A stretch of 38,718 nucleotides of DNA from a virus, in the IMG/VR virus record IMGVR_UViG_3300037258_001202, positions 1 to 38,718 of that record. One strand, 5' to 3'. Position numbers and translations under genes: made by a program. The notes under the pieces are model-generated. The model ran no database searches. It was not told where the DNA came from and worked only from the letters and a program-made list of their open reading frames with translations. How positions within the stretch are numbered: the stretch's first letter is position 1; each line of letters starts with the position of its first letter. Positions 29,662 through 35,833 of this stretch are shown piece after piece.

Positions 29662-29980
29662 AGAGGCGTGGCGGCGGCGCGGTTTGTGGATCAGGCCCTG
29701 GGAAACCTCGCTCCGGCATTTCAACCACCGAGTACTCCGGCTTTTCGAGCGAAACTCTGACCGGCTGCAGCAGGGAGCCGAAGGTCAGCACCGTCAAGTA
29801 AATGTCAGCCCCAAAGAGAAGCGCGAGGCGCGCCCAGAAGTTTGGGCACCAGCGCGTCACGACGTCGCCATCGTCTGAACGCCGCGTCGGAAGCGGAAGG
29901 TATTGGCGTTGGTGCGTGGCGTAGGTGACGTCCTCCAGGAGCGGGATGTCGGGGTCGATCGGTGTAAGCGTCTTCTTCAT
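29660..29980 (-). CDS. Conserved-looking 106-residue protein
   Basis: Starts MKKTLTPIDPDIPLLEDVTY and runs ATHQRQYLPLPTRRSDDGDV, then WARLALLFGADIYLTVLTFG, and a proline-rich tail (GFPGPDPQTAPPPRL). The pattern of PLLEDVTY-THxRQYLPLP with a following RLALLFGxDxYxxxLTFG is familiar from small phage proteins, but the function is unknown. One moderately hydrophobic helix (ARLALLFGADIYLTVLTF) could associate with membrane. Its stop overlaps dyad copy 3 and its ATG lies 28 nt from dyad copy 4. Confidence 0.62.
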   Translation of the reverse strand: MKKTLTPIDPDIPLLEDVTYATHQRQYLPLPTRRSDDGDVVTRWCPNFWARLALLFGADIYLTVLTFGSLLQPVRVSLEKPEYSVVEMPERGFPGPDPQTAPPPRL

Positions 29981-30007
29981 GCACCAAGGTTGACGGACCC
30001 GCGGTCC

Positions 30008-30019
30008 GTTACGGGTATC
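30008..30019 (+). promoter_or_regulatory. Dyad GTTACGGGTATC, copy 4
   Basis: Fourth exact copy, in the 60-bp gap between the divergent starts at 29980 (-) and 30041 (+). A near-palindrome GACCCGCGGTC lies immediately before it. On the plus side an AGAGGTG ribosome-binding site at about 30028-30034 serves the ATG at 30041. Confidence 0.68.
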
Positions 30020-30040
30020 CTCGGCTAAGAGGTGCTCACA

Positions 30041-30523
30041 ATGATCAAGCCCACCATCGGCCGCGTCGTCTGGTACTGGCAGCCCAGCACGGTCCCGCTG
30101 GCTCAGCCGCAAGCAGCTCTCATCGCCTGGGTCCACTCCGACACCCTCGTCAATCTGGCCGCGTTTTGGGCCGACGGCGAAGCGTACGGCGTGAAGAACG
30201 TTCCGCTCTATCAAGGCGACGGCGACCGCCCGGAGGGCGAGCACTGCGAGTGGATGCCCTACCAGATCGGCCAGGCCAAAAAGGAACTGAGACCGGTCGG
30301 CGGCTCTGAACCAGCCGAGCCGCAACAGGCCGAAACCCTCAAACAGAGGTTCACGCGGGTAATTATGGCCGCCGGGCCTGGAATCCACTGGGGTGAGCTC
30401 AGTTCGAGTACTTTGCGCGACCTCCTGATCGAGTGCGGCTTCAATCCGCGCGACTGTTATTTCCTGGGCCTGAAGCTGCGCACAAACGAGGAGGTCAATC
30501 ACGGAGAGTTGCTCCTCAAATAA
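30041..30523 (+). CDS. Phage protein of the MIKPTxGRVVW type
   Basis: 160 residues. The first 85 (MIKPTIGRVVWYWQPSTVPL, AALIAWVHSDTLVNLAAF, GVKNVPLYQGDG, CEWMPYQIGQAKK) match a small beta-rich protein widespread in phages and of unknown role. The remainder (LKQRFTRVIMAAGPGIHWGELSSSTLRDLLIECGFNPRDCYFLGLKL) looks like an added helical domain not usual for the short family. It is a plus-strand gene inside the leftward late region, with the phage dyad upstream. Its end overlaps the convergent large terminase end by 8 bp. Confidence 0.68.
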   Translation: MIKPTIGRVVWYWQPSTVPLAQPQAALIAWVHSDTLVNLAAFWADGEAYGVKNVPLYQGDGDRPEGEHCEWMPYQIGQAKKELRPVGGSEPAEPQQAETLKQRFTRVIMAAGPGIHWGELSSSTLRDLLIECGFNPRDCYFLGLKLRTNEEVNHGELLLK

Positions 30524-32024
30524 TCGCGTACGGGTCGTAAGCCTTCGGCGCCGCGCGCGACCCGGCGCCCGGCAGCCTGGTCATGCCGCCCGGCATGTCC
30601 GGGATCGCGAAGGTCAGCGCCAGCGCGTCGGCGAGATCCGGCGACCGTCCCAGCCGCTTCTTGATCTGATCCTTCGACTCGATCTGAAACTTGCCGTTGT
30701 GAAAGAAATAGGTGGGTGAGCACAGCTCGCTCACCAGCTCCGGAATGTTCGGCAGCGAGCCGCCGGCCTTCACCCAGTCCGCCATCTTCATCCACATCTC
30801 GGCGCGCAAGTTGAAGTAGCGCGGGTCGTTCGCCGGCCCGTTGAACTGGATCGCGTAGACCTGGTGGCCGGCCGCGCGCATCACATCGACGGCGCCGTGC
30901 GCCCAGCCCACCGTGTCGTCGAAGAAGCTCAGGATCTCCTCTTCGCCGAACACCGTGTCCTTCTCGGCCCACTCCATCTTTTTCGCCATCACGCTCGACG
31001 CGATGTTGACCGAGACCGCCGAGTCGCGCGCGTGCCGCATGATCTTGGGCATGAACGCCGCAATGCCTTGCCGCGGGAAGGTCACCGTCCGGTCGTCTCC
31101 GAACCGCGCCACGTCTGTTCCCAGCCGCTTCTGCGCCCAGGTGTAGGTCTCAGGCCGCGGGTGCAGGTTCATCGCCTTCTCAACGTCGTCGCTCGACAGC
31201 AGCGCGTCGATCGAGCCTGGCGGGAACAGCCCGAGGATGTAAGCCATCACCCAGGGGTTCTCGCGGCCGTAAAGCTCGATCTGTTGCCGCGCCCAGTCGA
31301 TATCGACGCGCGGCGTGCGCTTCGGATCGTCGGGGTCGGCGGTGATCGAGATCACGTCCCACAGCGGGTTGCCGTCCGCGTCGCGCTGGCTGCGCCCGCG
31401 CGTGGTCACGTCGTAGAGCAGGCCTGTTTGCGATGTGGTGTTGCCAGCGGTGATGATCAGGCCGTCTTCGCAGGAGGTGAGCCCCTGCTCCGCGCTCTTG
31501 ATCATGTTGGGCGGAATGTCACCCGACTCGTCGATCAAATAAAAAGGGAAGCGGGCATGCTGCCCTGAGAGCGTGCGGCCGACGGTTTCGGTGTCCGCGC
31601 TCTTGGCCCAGCCCTTCGCCGCCAGAAACCACGTCTCGGGATGGTCCTTCGCGGTGATGCGCTGCGCGTTCCACTGAAACGCGTTCAGCAGGAATGCCGA
31701 CTCGTTCTGCCAGCGCGCCAGCTCCGACCAGAGATTGTCGCGCAGGTTGTCGCCGGTGACCGAGATCGCCGCGCCCTTGGGATGCTCGTTCGGGGCGGCA
31801 AAGCAGGTCAGCCGATGCCAGCCCGCCCACGCCAGCACCGCCGTCTTGCCGGGCCCCGCGCAGGCTTTCATGGCGATGCGCTTGCGCCCAGGCCTGCCCA
31901 TCAGGGTCAGCACGTCGTGCTGCCACGGATCGGGCTCCGCGTGAAAGCAATCGCCTACGAACTTTACCGGGTCAAGCCGCCACTCGCGAATCCTGGCCCT
32001 GGCTGCGCGCTGGGAGTTAGTCAC
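30516..32024 (-). CDS. terL: Terminase large subunit
   Basis: 502 residues. ATPase domain: Walker A AGPGKT (56-61) in IAMKACAGPGKTAVLAW, Walker B FYLIDESGD with D165-E166, and the coupling segment IITAGNTTSQTGLLY (190-204). Nuclease domain: D304 in GTDVARFGDDRT, and the C-terminal acidic pair D463 and D466 in SPDLADALAL. It packages DNA into the procapsid by docking on the portal. All motifs are intact. The gene ends against the convergent plus-strand gene. The 71-residue gene lies directly upstream, with only one base between its stop and this ATG. Confidence 0.95.
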   Translation of the reverse strand: MTNSQRAARARIREWRLDPVKFVGDCFHAEPDPWQHDVLTLMGRPGRKRIAMKACAGPGKTAVLAWAGWHRLTCFAAPNEHPKGAAISVTGDNLRDNLWSELARWQNESAFLLNAFQWNAQRITAKDHPETWFLAAKGWAKSADTETVGRTLSGQHARFPFYLIDESGDIPPNMIKSAEQGLTSCEDGLIITAGNTTSQTGLLYDVTTRGRSQRDADGNPLWDVISITADPDDPKRTPRVDIDWARQQIELYGRENPWVMAYILGLFPPGSIDALLSSDDVEKAMNLHPRPETYTWAQKRLGTDVARFGDDRTVTFPRQGIAAFMPKIMRHARDSAVSVNIASSVMAKKMEWAEKDTVFGEEEILSFFDDTVGWAHGAVDVMRAAGHQVYAIQFNGPANDPRYFNLRAEMWMKMADWVKAGGSLPNIPELVSELCSPTYFFHNGKFQIESKDQIKKRLGRSPDLADALALTFAIPDMPGGMTRLPGAGSRAAPKAYDPYAII

Positions 32025-32240
32025 TTAGCCCACGTGCACAAAATTGAATTCGCCGGGGCCGACCCGAACCATCTTGTATTCATCGGGGGCGATCGCTTCG
32101 ATCTTCTCCACGTACTGGGCGAGGATCGCTTTGACGCCCTCTGCGGTGAACTGCCGGTGCTTTCCGGCTATGGTCCTGTGCGTGTACGAGTCCTTATTGC
32201 CGGCGCGGAAAACCTTGATTGTTACGGTGCGAATGATCAC
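32025..32240 (-). CDS. 71-residue protein with VTIKVFRA N-terminus
   Basis: Begins (GTG) IIRTVTIKVFRAGNKDS and continues HRTIAGKHRQFTAEGVKAIL and APDEYKMVRVGPGEFNFVHV. Small basic alpha/beta protein, function unknown. The GTG at 32240 is chosen because GGAGGAG lies just upstream and it overlaps the TGA of the small terminase gene as GTGA. The first 31 bp after the start are nearly identical to the start of the tail spike gene. It lies between small and large terminase, so it may assist packaging; this is inference. Confidence 0.65.
   Translation of the reverse strand: MIIRTVTIKVFRAGNKDSYTHRTIAGKHRQFTAEGVKAILAQYVEKIEAIAPDEYKMVRVGPGEFNFVHVG
32201..32231 (-). repeat. 31-bp imperfect repeat, terminase-region copy
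   Basis: Matches 7768-7798 at 29 of 31 positions in the same orientation, and lies at the 5' end of the 71-residue gene. See the tail-spike copy. Confidence 0.85.
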
Positions 32241-32740
32241 TTTTGCTCCTCCTCTTTTTCGCCGCACACCAGGGCCTCCAGTGTTACCTTGCCCGAGTGC
32301 ACCATCTTTTGGGGTGACGACACGAAGTACTCTCCGTATTCGGCCGCCATCTTCGCGTACTCCCGGCGCTCCGTCCACGCGATCAGGTCCGTCTGATCGA
32401 AAATCGTGCCCTGGAACGAGAAGACCTTCGTCTCCATCGCATCCAGGCCCTCGGCGATCCGCGCCACGATCTTCTCGGCGGGAATCACGGACTGGATCAG
32501 CGTCGCGAATGCTTTCCGCAGGTCCGGCGTCTCAATGTGTTCCTTCGCCGTCCGCGCAACCGACTCGGCGTAGCCGGCGTCGAGCGCCGACTGGCGCTTC
32601 GTCTTGCCGGTCGCCAGGCTTTCAAGGTAGATGCGCTTGCGTGCCGACAGCGCGATTAACGGGTCTGGCTTGGCAGCTCTCTCGGCTTTCTTCGGAGCGG
32701 CCTTGCGCCCCGATCCTGGACGTTTACCTCCGCGGGGCAT
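32237..32740 (-). CDS. terS: Terminase small subunit
   Basis: 167 residues. A basic AT-hook-like start (PRGGKRPGSGRKAAPKKAER) leads to a helix-turn-helix region, LSARKRIYLESLATGKTKRQSALDAGYAESVARTAKEHIETPDLRKAF, typical of small terminases with the TK-x-SA-x-x-AGY pattern. The middle helix (VARIAEGLDAMETKVFSFQGT) and the end (AKMAAEYGEYF...GKVTLEALV) form oligomerisation and C-terminal parts. It recognises the phage DNA for packaging. GGAGG precedes the ATG at 32740. It precedes the large subunit, separated by the 71-residue gene. Confidence 0.82.
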   Translation of the reverse strand: MPRGGKRPGSGRKAAPKKAERAAKPDPLIALSARKRIYLESLATGKTKRQSALDAGYAESVARTAKEHIETPDLRKAFATLIQSVIPAEKIVARIAEGLDAMETKVFSFQGTIFDQTDLIAWTERREYAKMAAEYGEYFVSSPQKMVHSGKVTLEALVCGEKEEEQK

Positions 32741-32763
32741 CTAGAGGCCCTCCAGGAGGCCGC

Positions 32764-32796
32764 GTTTGATTGATTTGAATTCACACATAATCAAAC
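32764..32796. repeat. AT-rich inverted repeat at the 3' end of recombinase 2
   Basis: Arms GTTTGAT (32764-32770) and ATCAAAC (32790-32796) are 19 bp apart, with a second partial TGATTTGA copy beside the left arm. The patch is strikingly AT-rich in GC-rich surroundings and overlaps the recombinase stop codon. It is a possible recombinase-binding (att-like) site or a weak hairpin. Confidence 0.45.
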
Positions 32797-33339
32797 CCGC
32801 CCGGAAGGCCCGAAGGAGCCTGTCACCGCCGCCGATGCCTCCTCGTCGCTCACCTTCAGATAAGCGCCGGTCGACGAAAGAGATTTGTGTCCGAGGTACT
32901 GGCGCACGTTTTCAATTCCAGCGTTTTTAATACTTTGCATCGCGATGCTGTGCTTCAGGATGTGCGGATGCCCTTTGCGTTTCGCAATGCCGGCTTGGGC
33001 CGAGTACTTCCTCACCAGGCGCCAAAAATGAATGCGCGAGAGCGGGAAAATTCTTTGATTCGGATGCATGCCCGCGGCGTAATCAATCAGCTCTCGACGC
33101 AGATCGAGGAGCGGATCGGCGTGCTCGGGCAGCGGCTGCGTGGTCTTCATCGAGCCCTTCAGGCGCGCAACTGTTACACAGCCGTCAGCGATCGAAGCAG
33201 CCGTCAAACCAATAACTTCGCTCGCGCGCAGGCCGTGCCAGTAGCCGACAAGGATCATCAGCCAGTCGCGTTTCCTCGCGGCCTTCGCGGCCGCAAGCAG
33301 AGCTAGCAATTCGGTTTTTGAAAGGGCTTCCACAATCAA
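32791..33339 (-). CDS. Minimal tyrosine recombinase (catalytic domain only)
   Basis: 182 residues, the size of FimB/FimE-type recombinases, lacking an N-terminal core-binding domain. Catalytic positions: R38 (WHGLRASEVIGL), K61 (VARLKGSMKT), H126-x-x-K129 (HPHILKHS), H151 (LGHKSLSST) and Y160 (GAYLKV). Lysine at 129 stands where arginine is usual, a variant that may lower or alter activity. The start is uncertain: TTG at 33339 or GTG at 33333, neither with a good ribosome-binding site. A GTAAC/GTTAC inverted pair (33345-33349 and 33363-33367) lies upstream. It may act in DNA inversion, resolution or excision beside the full-size integrase at the left end. Confidence 0.85.
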   Translation of the reverse strand: MIVEALSKTELLALLAAAKAARKRDWLMILVGYWHGLRASEVIGLTAASIADGCVTVARLKGSMKTTQPLPEHADPLLDLRRELIDYAAGMHPNQRIFPLSRIHFWRLVRKYSAQAGIAKRKGHPHILKHSIAMQSIKNAGIENVRQYLGHKSLSSTGAYLKVSDEEASAAVTGSFGPSGRV

Positions 33340-33375
33340 AGAGCGTAACGAGACCGCATATTGTTACCCCCGATG

Positions 33376-33873
33376 CTAGGGCTGGCGCGGACGCTTACGG
33401 GCATCCAGCCGCAGCTTCGGCGCGGCGGACAGTCTTGGCTTTGGCTCGGGCAGCAGTCTCGGCTTCGCGACCGGCCGCGGCCTGGCGAAACGGATCGTCT
33501 TCCACCGGTCGGGTGTCTGCGCCCTGCGCTCGTAGGTGCAGATCTTCCGCACCGTGGTCAGAGCCACGCCGAACTCCCGCGCGATCTTCCGGTAGCCCAG
33601 CCCGTCGTCTTCGTGCCGGTCGCGCATCCGGTCCACCTGGGCGTCGGAGATGAGCGCGTTGTGGTGCGTCTCGCCGATCCGCCGGCCGCGCTCGTTCACG
33701 CCCACCACCACGCGCACGCGCAGCGGACGCGCAGGGGACTCTCCCTCGAGACGAGGGGTCCCGAGGGGGCCCGGCGTGTCATTTATAGGCAAGTGACTTA
33801 AGTCTGGGCCGGTGAGAGGCTGATCGCCATGCAGCTTTCGCGTTATGGCGCGCGCCCTGCGCGCGGTGTACAC
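33376..33873 (-). CDS. Helix-turn-helix DNA-binding protein
   Basis: About 165 residues from the GTG at 33873; an upstream TTG or internal GTGs are possible starts. The central conserved block is VGVNERGRRIGETHHNALISDAQVDRMRDRHEDDGLGYRKIAREFGVALTTVRKICTYERRAQTPDRWKT, where GLGYRKIAREFGVALTTVRKICTY is the helix-turn-helix. This block is a common small phage protein; here it carries proline/arginine-rich extensions on both sides, the C-terminal one being a basic repeat of (P/A)KPRL type. It is divergent from the RHH operon, and its 5' end abuts that promoter, so it is a candidate regulator of one of the operator sets. Confidence 0.7.
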   Translation of the reverse strand: MYTARRARAITRKLHGDQPLTGPDLSHLPINDTPGPLGTPRLEGESPARPLRVRVVVGVNERGRRIGETHHNALISDAQVDRMRDRHEDDGLGYRKIAREFGVALTTVRKICTYERRAQTPDRWKTIRFARPRPVAKPRLLPEPKPRLSAAPKLRLDARKRPRQP

Positions 33874-33878
33874 TGCTC

Positions 33879-33907
33879 TTGACAATTGTAGTGCGTTGCG
33901 CTACATT
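33879..33907 (+). promoter_or_regulatory. Strong promoter with overlapping 19-bp operator
   Basis: -35 TTGACA (33879-33884, consensus), 17-bp spacer, -10 TACATT (33902-33907). The near-palindrome TGTAGTGCGTTGCGCTACA (33887-33905) starts 3 bp after the -35, exactly as at 8594. Predicted start near 33914, 4 nt before the ATG of the RHH gene. RHH autorepression is the simplest reading. Confidence 0.8.
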
Positions 33908-33917
33908 TCACAGAGCC

Positions 33918-34121
33918 ATGAAAACCAAGCCGCAAAAGCCCGTCACCCCAAAGCCCGTGTCTCTGCGCATCAACCCTGAGACCCGCGCTCTGCTTGACTA
34001 CCTCATTGAACGCACCGGGCTCAAGGAGGCCCAGATCATCCGCATGGCCATCAAGCAGATGGAGGAGCGGGAACGATCGCAATTCGCCGCCGCACCCAAA
34101 CCAGCGCGCAAAACACGCTGA
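33918..34121 (+). CDS. Ribbon-helix-helix regulator
   Basis: 67 residues. A basic tail (MKTKPQKPVTPKP) precedes the RHH core: strand VSLRINPET, helix RALLDYLIERTG, turn LKEAQ, helix IIRMAIKQMEERERS. Such Arc/CopG-type proteins bind palindromic operators as dimers of dimers. The ATG at 33918 is chosen because the in-frame TTG at 33879 is the -35 box itself. Its own promoter is covered by a palindrome that recurs at the promoter of the membrane gene at 8621, so it probably represses itself and that gene. It heads a plus-strand operon reaching 36166. Confidence 0.8.
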   Translation: MKTKPQKPVTPKPVSLRINPETRALLDYLIERTGLKEAQIIRMAIKQMEERERSQFAAAPKPARKTR

Positions 34122-34200
34122 GCAGAAAGTTCACGCCCCGCTCCTTTCGCGCCAACGAAAGCGCGGGCCAGCCGCACCACAGCCTTTGAAGGAGGCCGCA

Positions 34201-34596
34201 ATGCACATCCGCCAAGATGTTGCCGTACCCGCGCACGCCAAGAATAACGTAGCGGACCAGACCGGGCCGCTGCCCCAATTGCCGACGTCCAACTGGGCGC
34301 CCCTCGAGAAGCTCTGCCCGCCGGGACTCTGCGAACAGTTCATGTTCATGGGCGTCGCCGGCGGAATTTATCTCTATAAGCACGTGGACTCGCGCCGCTA
34401 TCTGAACGTCGATGTCCTGGGAGCAACCTATGCCTACAATCCCGCAACCTCCGGCTACGATCCCATCTCCGTCGCCGCGGCCATGCGTGCGCTTGAGGAG
34501 GATGAGTTCCTGGGAACCCGCCGCGGGGATCTGGAGAAGCTCTTCACGCGTTTCGAGCGCGCCGCCGGCCACGCGCCCAAGGCGGTGCGGCCATGA
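34201..34596 (+). CDS. Unrecognised 131-residue protein
   Basis: Starts MHIRQDVAVPAHAKNNVADQ; the body contains WAPLEKLCPPGLCEQFMFMG, GGIYLYKHVDSRRYLNVD, ATYAYNPATSGYDPI and a charged helix DEFLGTRRGDLEKLFTRFER. It has no signal peptide or membrane segment. GGAGG at 34191-34195 serves the ATG at 34201. It is the second gene of the RHH-headed operon after a 79-bp gap holding a small CTTTCG/CGAAAG hairpin. The stop overlaps the next start (ATGA). Function unknown. Confidence 0.6.
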   Translation: MHIRQDVAVPAHAKNNVADQTGPLPQLPTSNWAPLEKLCPPGLCEQFMFMGVAGGIYLYKHVDSRRYLNVDVLGATYAYNPATSGYDPISVAAAMRALEEDEFLGTRRGDLEKLFTRFERAAGHAPKAVRP

Positions 34597-34961
34597 CGCT
34601 GCCCGCGCTGCCCCTTTCCGTACTGCCCGCCTGCTTCGCCCGGCTCGCCGCCGCGCGCGCCCGGCGCCGCCCGTCTGCCGACCTTGAGCGCCAGGCCCGC
34701 TGCACCGGCCGCTGCGCCCTCGTTCCCCGCGAGGTGTGGACCGCGCTCGAATGCGCCTATCCGGATTCCCCGATCGAGGGTCCTGGCCACCGCCAGGTCC
34801 TCGCCGCCCGCTTCGCTCCGCTCATGCGCAGCCAGGCCTGGCGGTTCTGCAGGTGCTACCGCGCCGGGCGCCCCGAGCACCGCTTCATCGCGCGCCTGGT
34901 CGATACCGAAGCCGCCAATGCCGCCGCCGACGCGCTCGCTGCCGAAGGGGGTTTGCGATGA
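34593..34961 (+). CDS. Unrecognised 122-residue arginine-rich protein
   Basis: Reads MTLPALPLSVLPACFARLAA, RARRRPSADLERQARCTGRC, then PREVWTALECAYPDSPIEGP and FAPLMRSQAWRFCRCYRAGRPEHRFIARLV. Cysteines at about residues 37, 41 and 54 and the pair CRC near 86-88 might bind metal, but the pattern is not a known finger. Both start and stop overlap their neighbours by ATGA. Arginine and alanine bias is strong, yet the chain of overlaps supports a real gene. Confidence 0.55.
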   Translation: MTLPALPLSVLPACFARLAAARARRRPSADLERQARCTGRCALVPREVWTALECAYPDSPIEGPGHRQVLAARFAPLMRSQAWRFCRCYRAGRPEHRFIARLVDTEAANAAADALAAEGGLR

Positions 34962-35182
34962 AACTCTCCGATCGTAAAACCAAGCTCGCCTTCCAGACTG
35001 ACGCCACGGTCCACTCTGCCGGCTGCGCCCGCACGGTGCTCGTTCAGTGCGATCCGCTGATCGCCTGGGTGCGGCTCGCGGGAGCACGCGAGGAGTTTCC
35101 AGTCCCCTGGGACGCAATCTACGCGCTCGGCTGCCGTCTCGCTGTCCGGGCTGAGCGCGCCGAGAAAGCGGGCCGCCGATGA
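34958..35182 (+). CDS. Small 74-residue phage protein
   Basis: MKLSDRKTKLAFQTDATVHS, CARTVLVQCDPLIAWVRLAG, then EEFPVPWDAIYALGCRLAVR and a basic end. A short beta sheet followed by one helix is predicted from the pattern, which resembles small phage proteins with a terminal A-x-R-A-E-K helix. Start and stop overlap neighbours (ATGA both sides). Function unknown. Confidence 0.58.
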   Translation: MKLSDRKTKLAFQTDATVHSAGCARTVLVQCDPLIAWVRLAGAREEFPVPWDAIYALGCRLAVRAERAEKAGRR

Positions 35183-35403
35183 GCACCGATCTCCAGCTCA
35201 ACCCCGATCCTATGTACCCGCGGGAATTTACCGGCGCCGGCATCGCCCGGCATTCGCGGCGCTGCCAGGGGTTCTTCGGACGCAGGGACCACCGCTGCGC
35301 CCGCTGTCTCGAACTGCTTCACGGCTCCGCTCCCCGTGGCTCGGAGCAGGGAAGCGCGAAAGCACGAAAGCTGGCTCACCGCCAGACGCGGTTCCTGTGG
35401 TGA
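35179..35403 (+). CDS. Small zinc-ribbon-like protein
   Basis: 74 residues. The central block RRCQGFFGRRDHRCARCLELLHG has C29, C40 and C43 with H38 or H48 as possible fourth ligand, so a compact zinc site is plausible. The rest is basic (SEQGSAKARKLAHRQTRFLW). The start overlaps the previous stop (ATGA). The stop overlaps the GTG of the next gene. Nucleic-acid binding is a reasonable guess, not a finding. Confidence 0.55.
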   Translation: MSTDLQLNPDPMYPREFTGAGIARHSRRCQGFFGRRDHRCARCLELLHGSAPRGSEQGSAKARKLAHRQTRFLW

Positions 35404-35774
35404 GGCCGCGTAAGAACATTCTGGTAGCCAGCGACGACGCGGCGCTGGCGTCCACGCTGCGCTTTCTGCTGGTGCTGAATGGCTACCGGGTCACCCTGGC
35501 CGACGGCGCGATCGCGGCCGAGTCGGCGATGCTCTACAGACGCTTCGACCTGCTTCTGGTGCTCTGCCCGCTCCAGGGCGCGGCGGAGCTGCTGAAGCGG
35601 TCGAGGGCCATCCTTACTCCGTCGCTGGTCGTTTCGTATGCGGAGCAGTTCCTGCCGCCCGACTGGCTGCCCGACAGCGCCGCCTGCCGCGGCCAGTGCT
35701 CCAGCGCCGCGATTCTGGAGCGAGTCAAGATCATGGTCGCGCACAAACACGGGCCGAAGCCGCACGCGGTCTGA
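35400..35774 (+). CDS. Degenerate response-regulator receiver-like protein
   Basis: 124 residues. The sequence follows a CheY-like receiver: strand KNILVASDDAALASTLRFLLVLNGYRVTLADG, helix AESAMLYRR, then FDLLLVLCPLQGAAELLKRSR and LTPSLVVSY. The acidic pair D12-D13 of the metal pocket is kept, but the phospho-acceptor aspartate expected near residue 55 is Leu/Cys (LVLCPLQG). It is therefore a phosphorylation-independent or dead receiver. The start is the GTG at 35400, overlapping the upstream stop as GTGA; a GTG one codon earlier is possible. An output domain is absent. Confidence 0.6.
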   Translation: MRPRKNILVASDDAALASTLRFLLVLNGYRVTLADGAIAAESAMLYRRFDLLLVLCPLQGAAELLKRSRAILTPSLVVSYAEQFLPPDWLPDSAACRGQCSSAAILERVKIMVAHKHGPKPHAV

Positions 35775-35833
35775 ACGAAAACGCAGCAGTAACCCCGCGC
35801 GCGAATTTTGAACGCGCAGCCGAAAAGGGCCCC

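Noticed and set aside
8549-30019. T7-like phage RNA polymerase promoters for the four 12-mers
   Set aside because: No single-subunit RNA polymerase gene is present in the window, the conserved part is only 12-15 bp, and it is dyad-symmetric, which fits an operator better.
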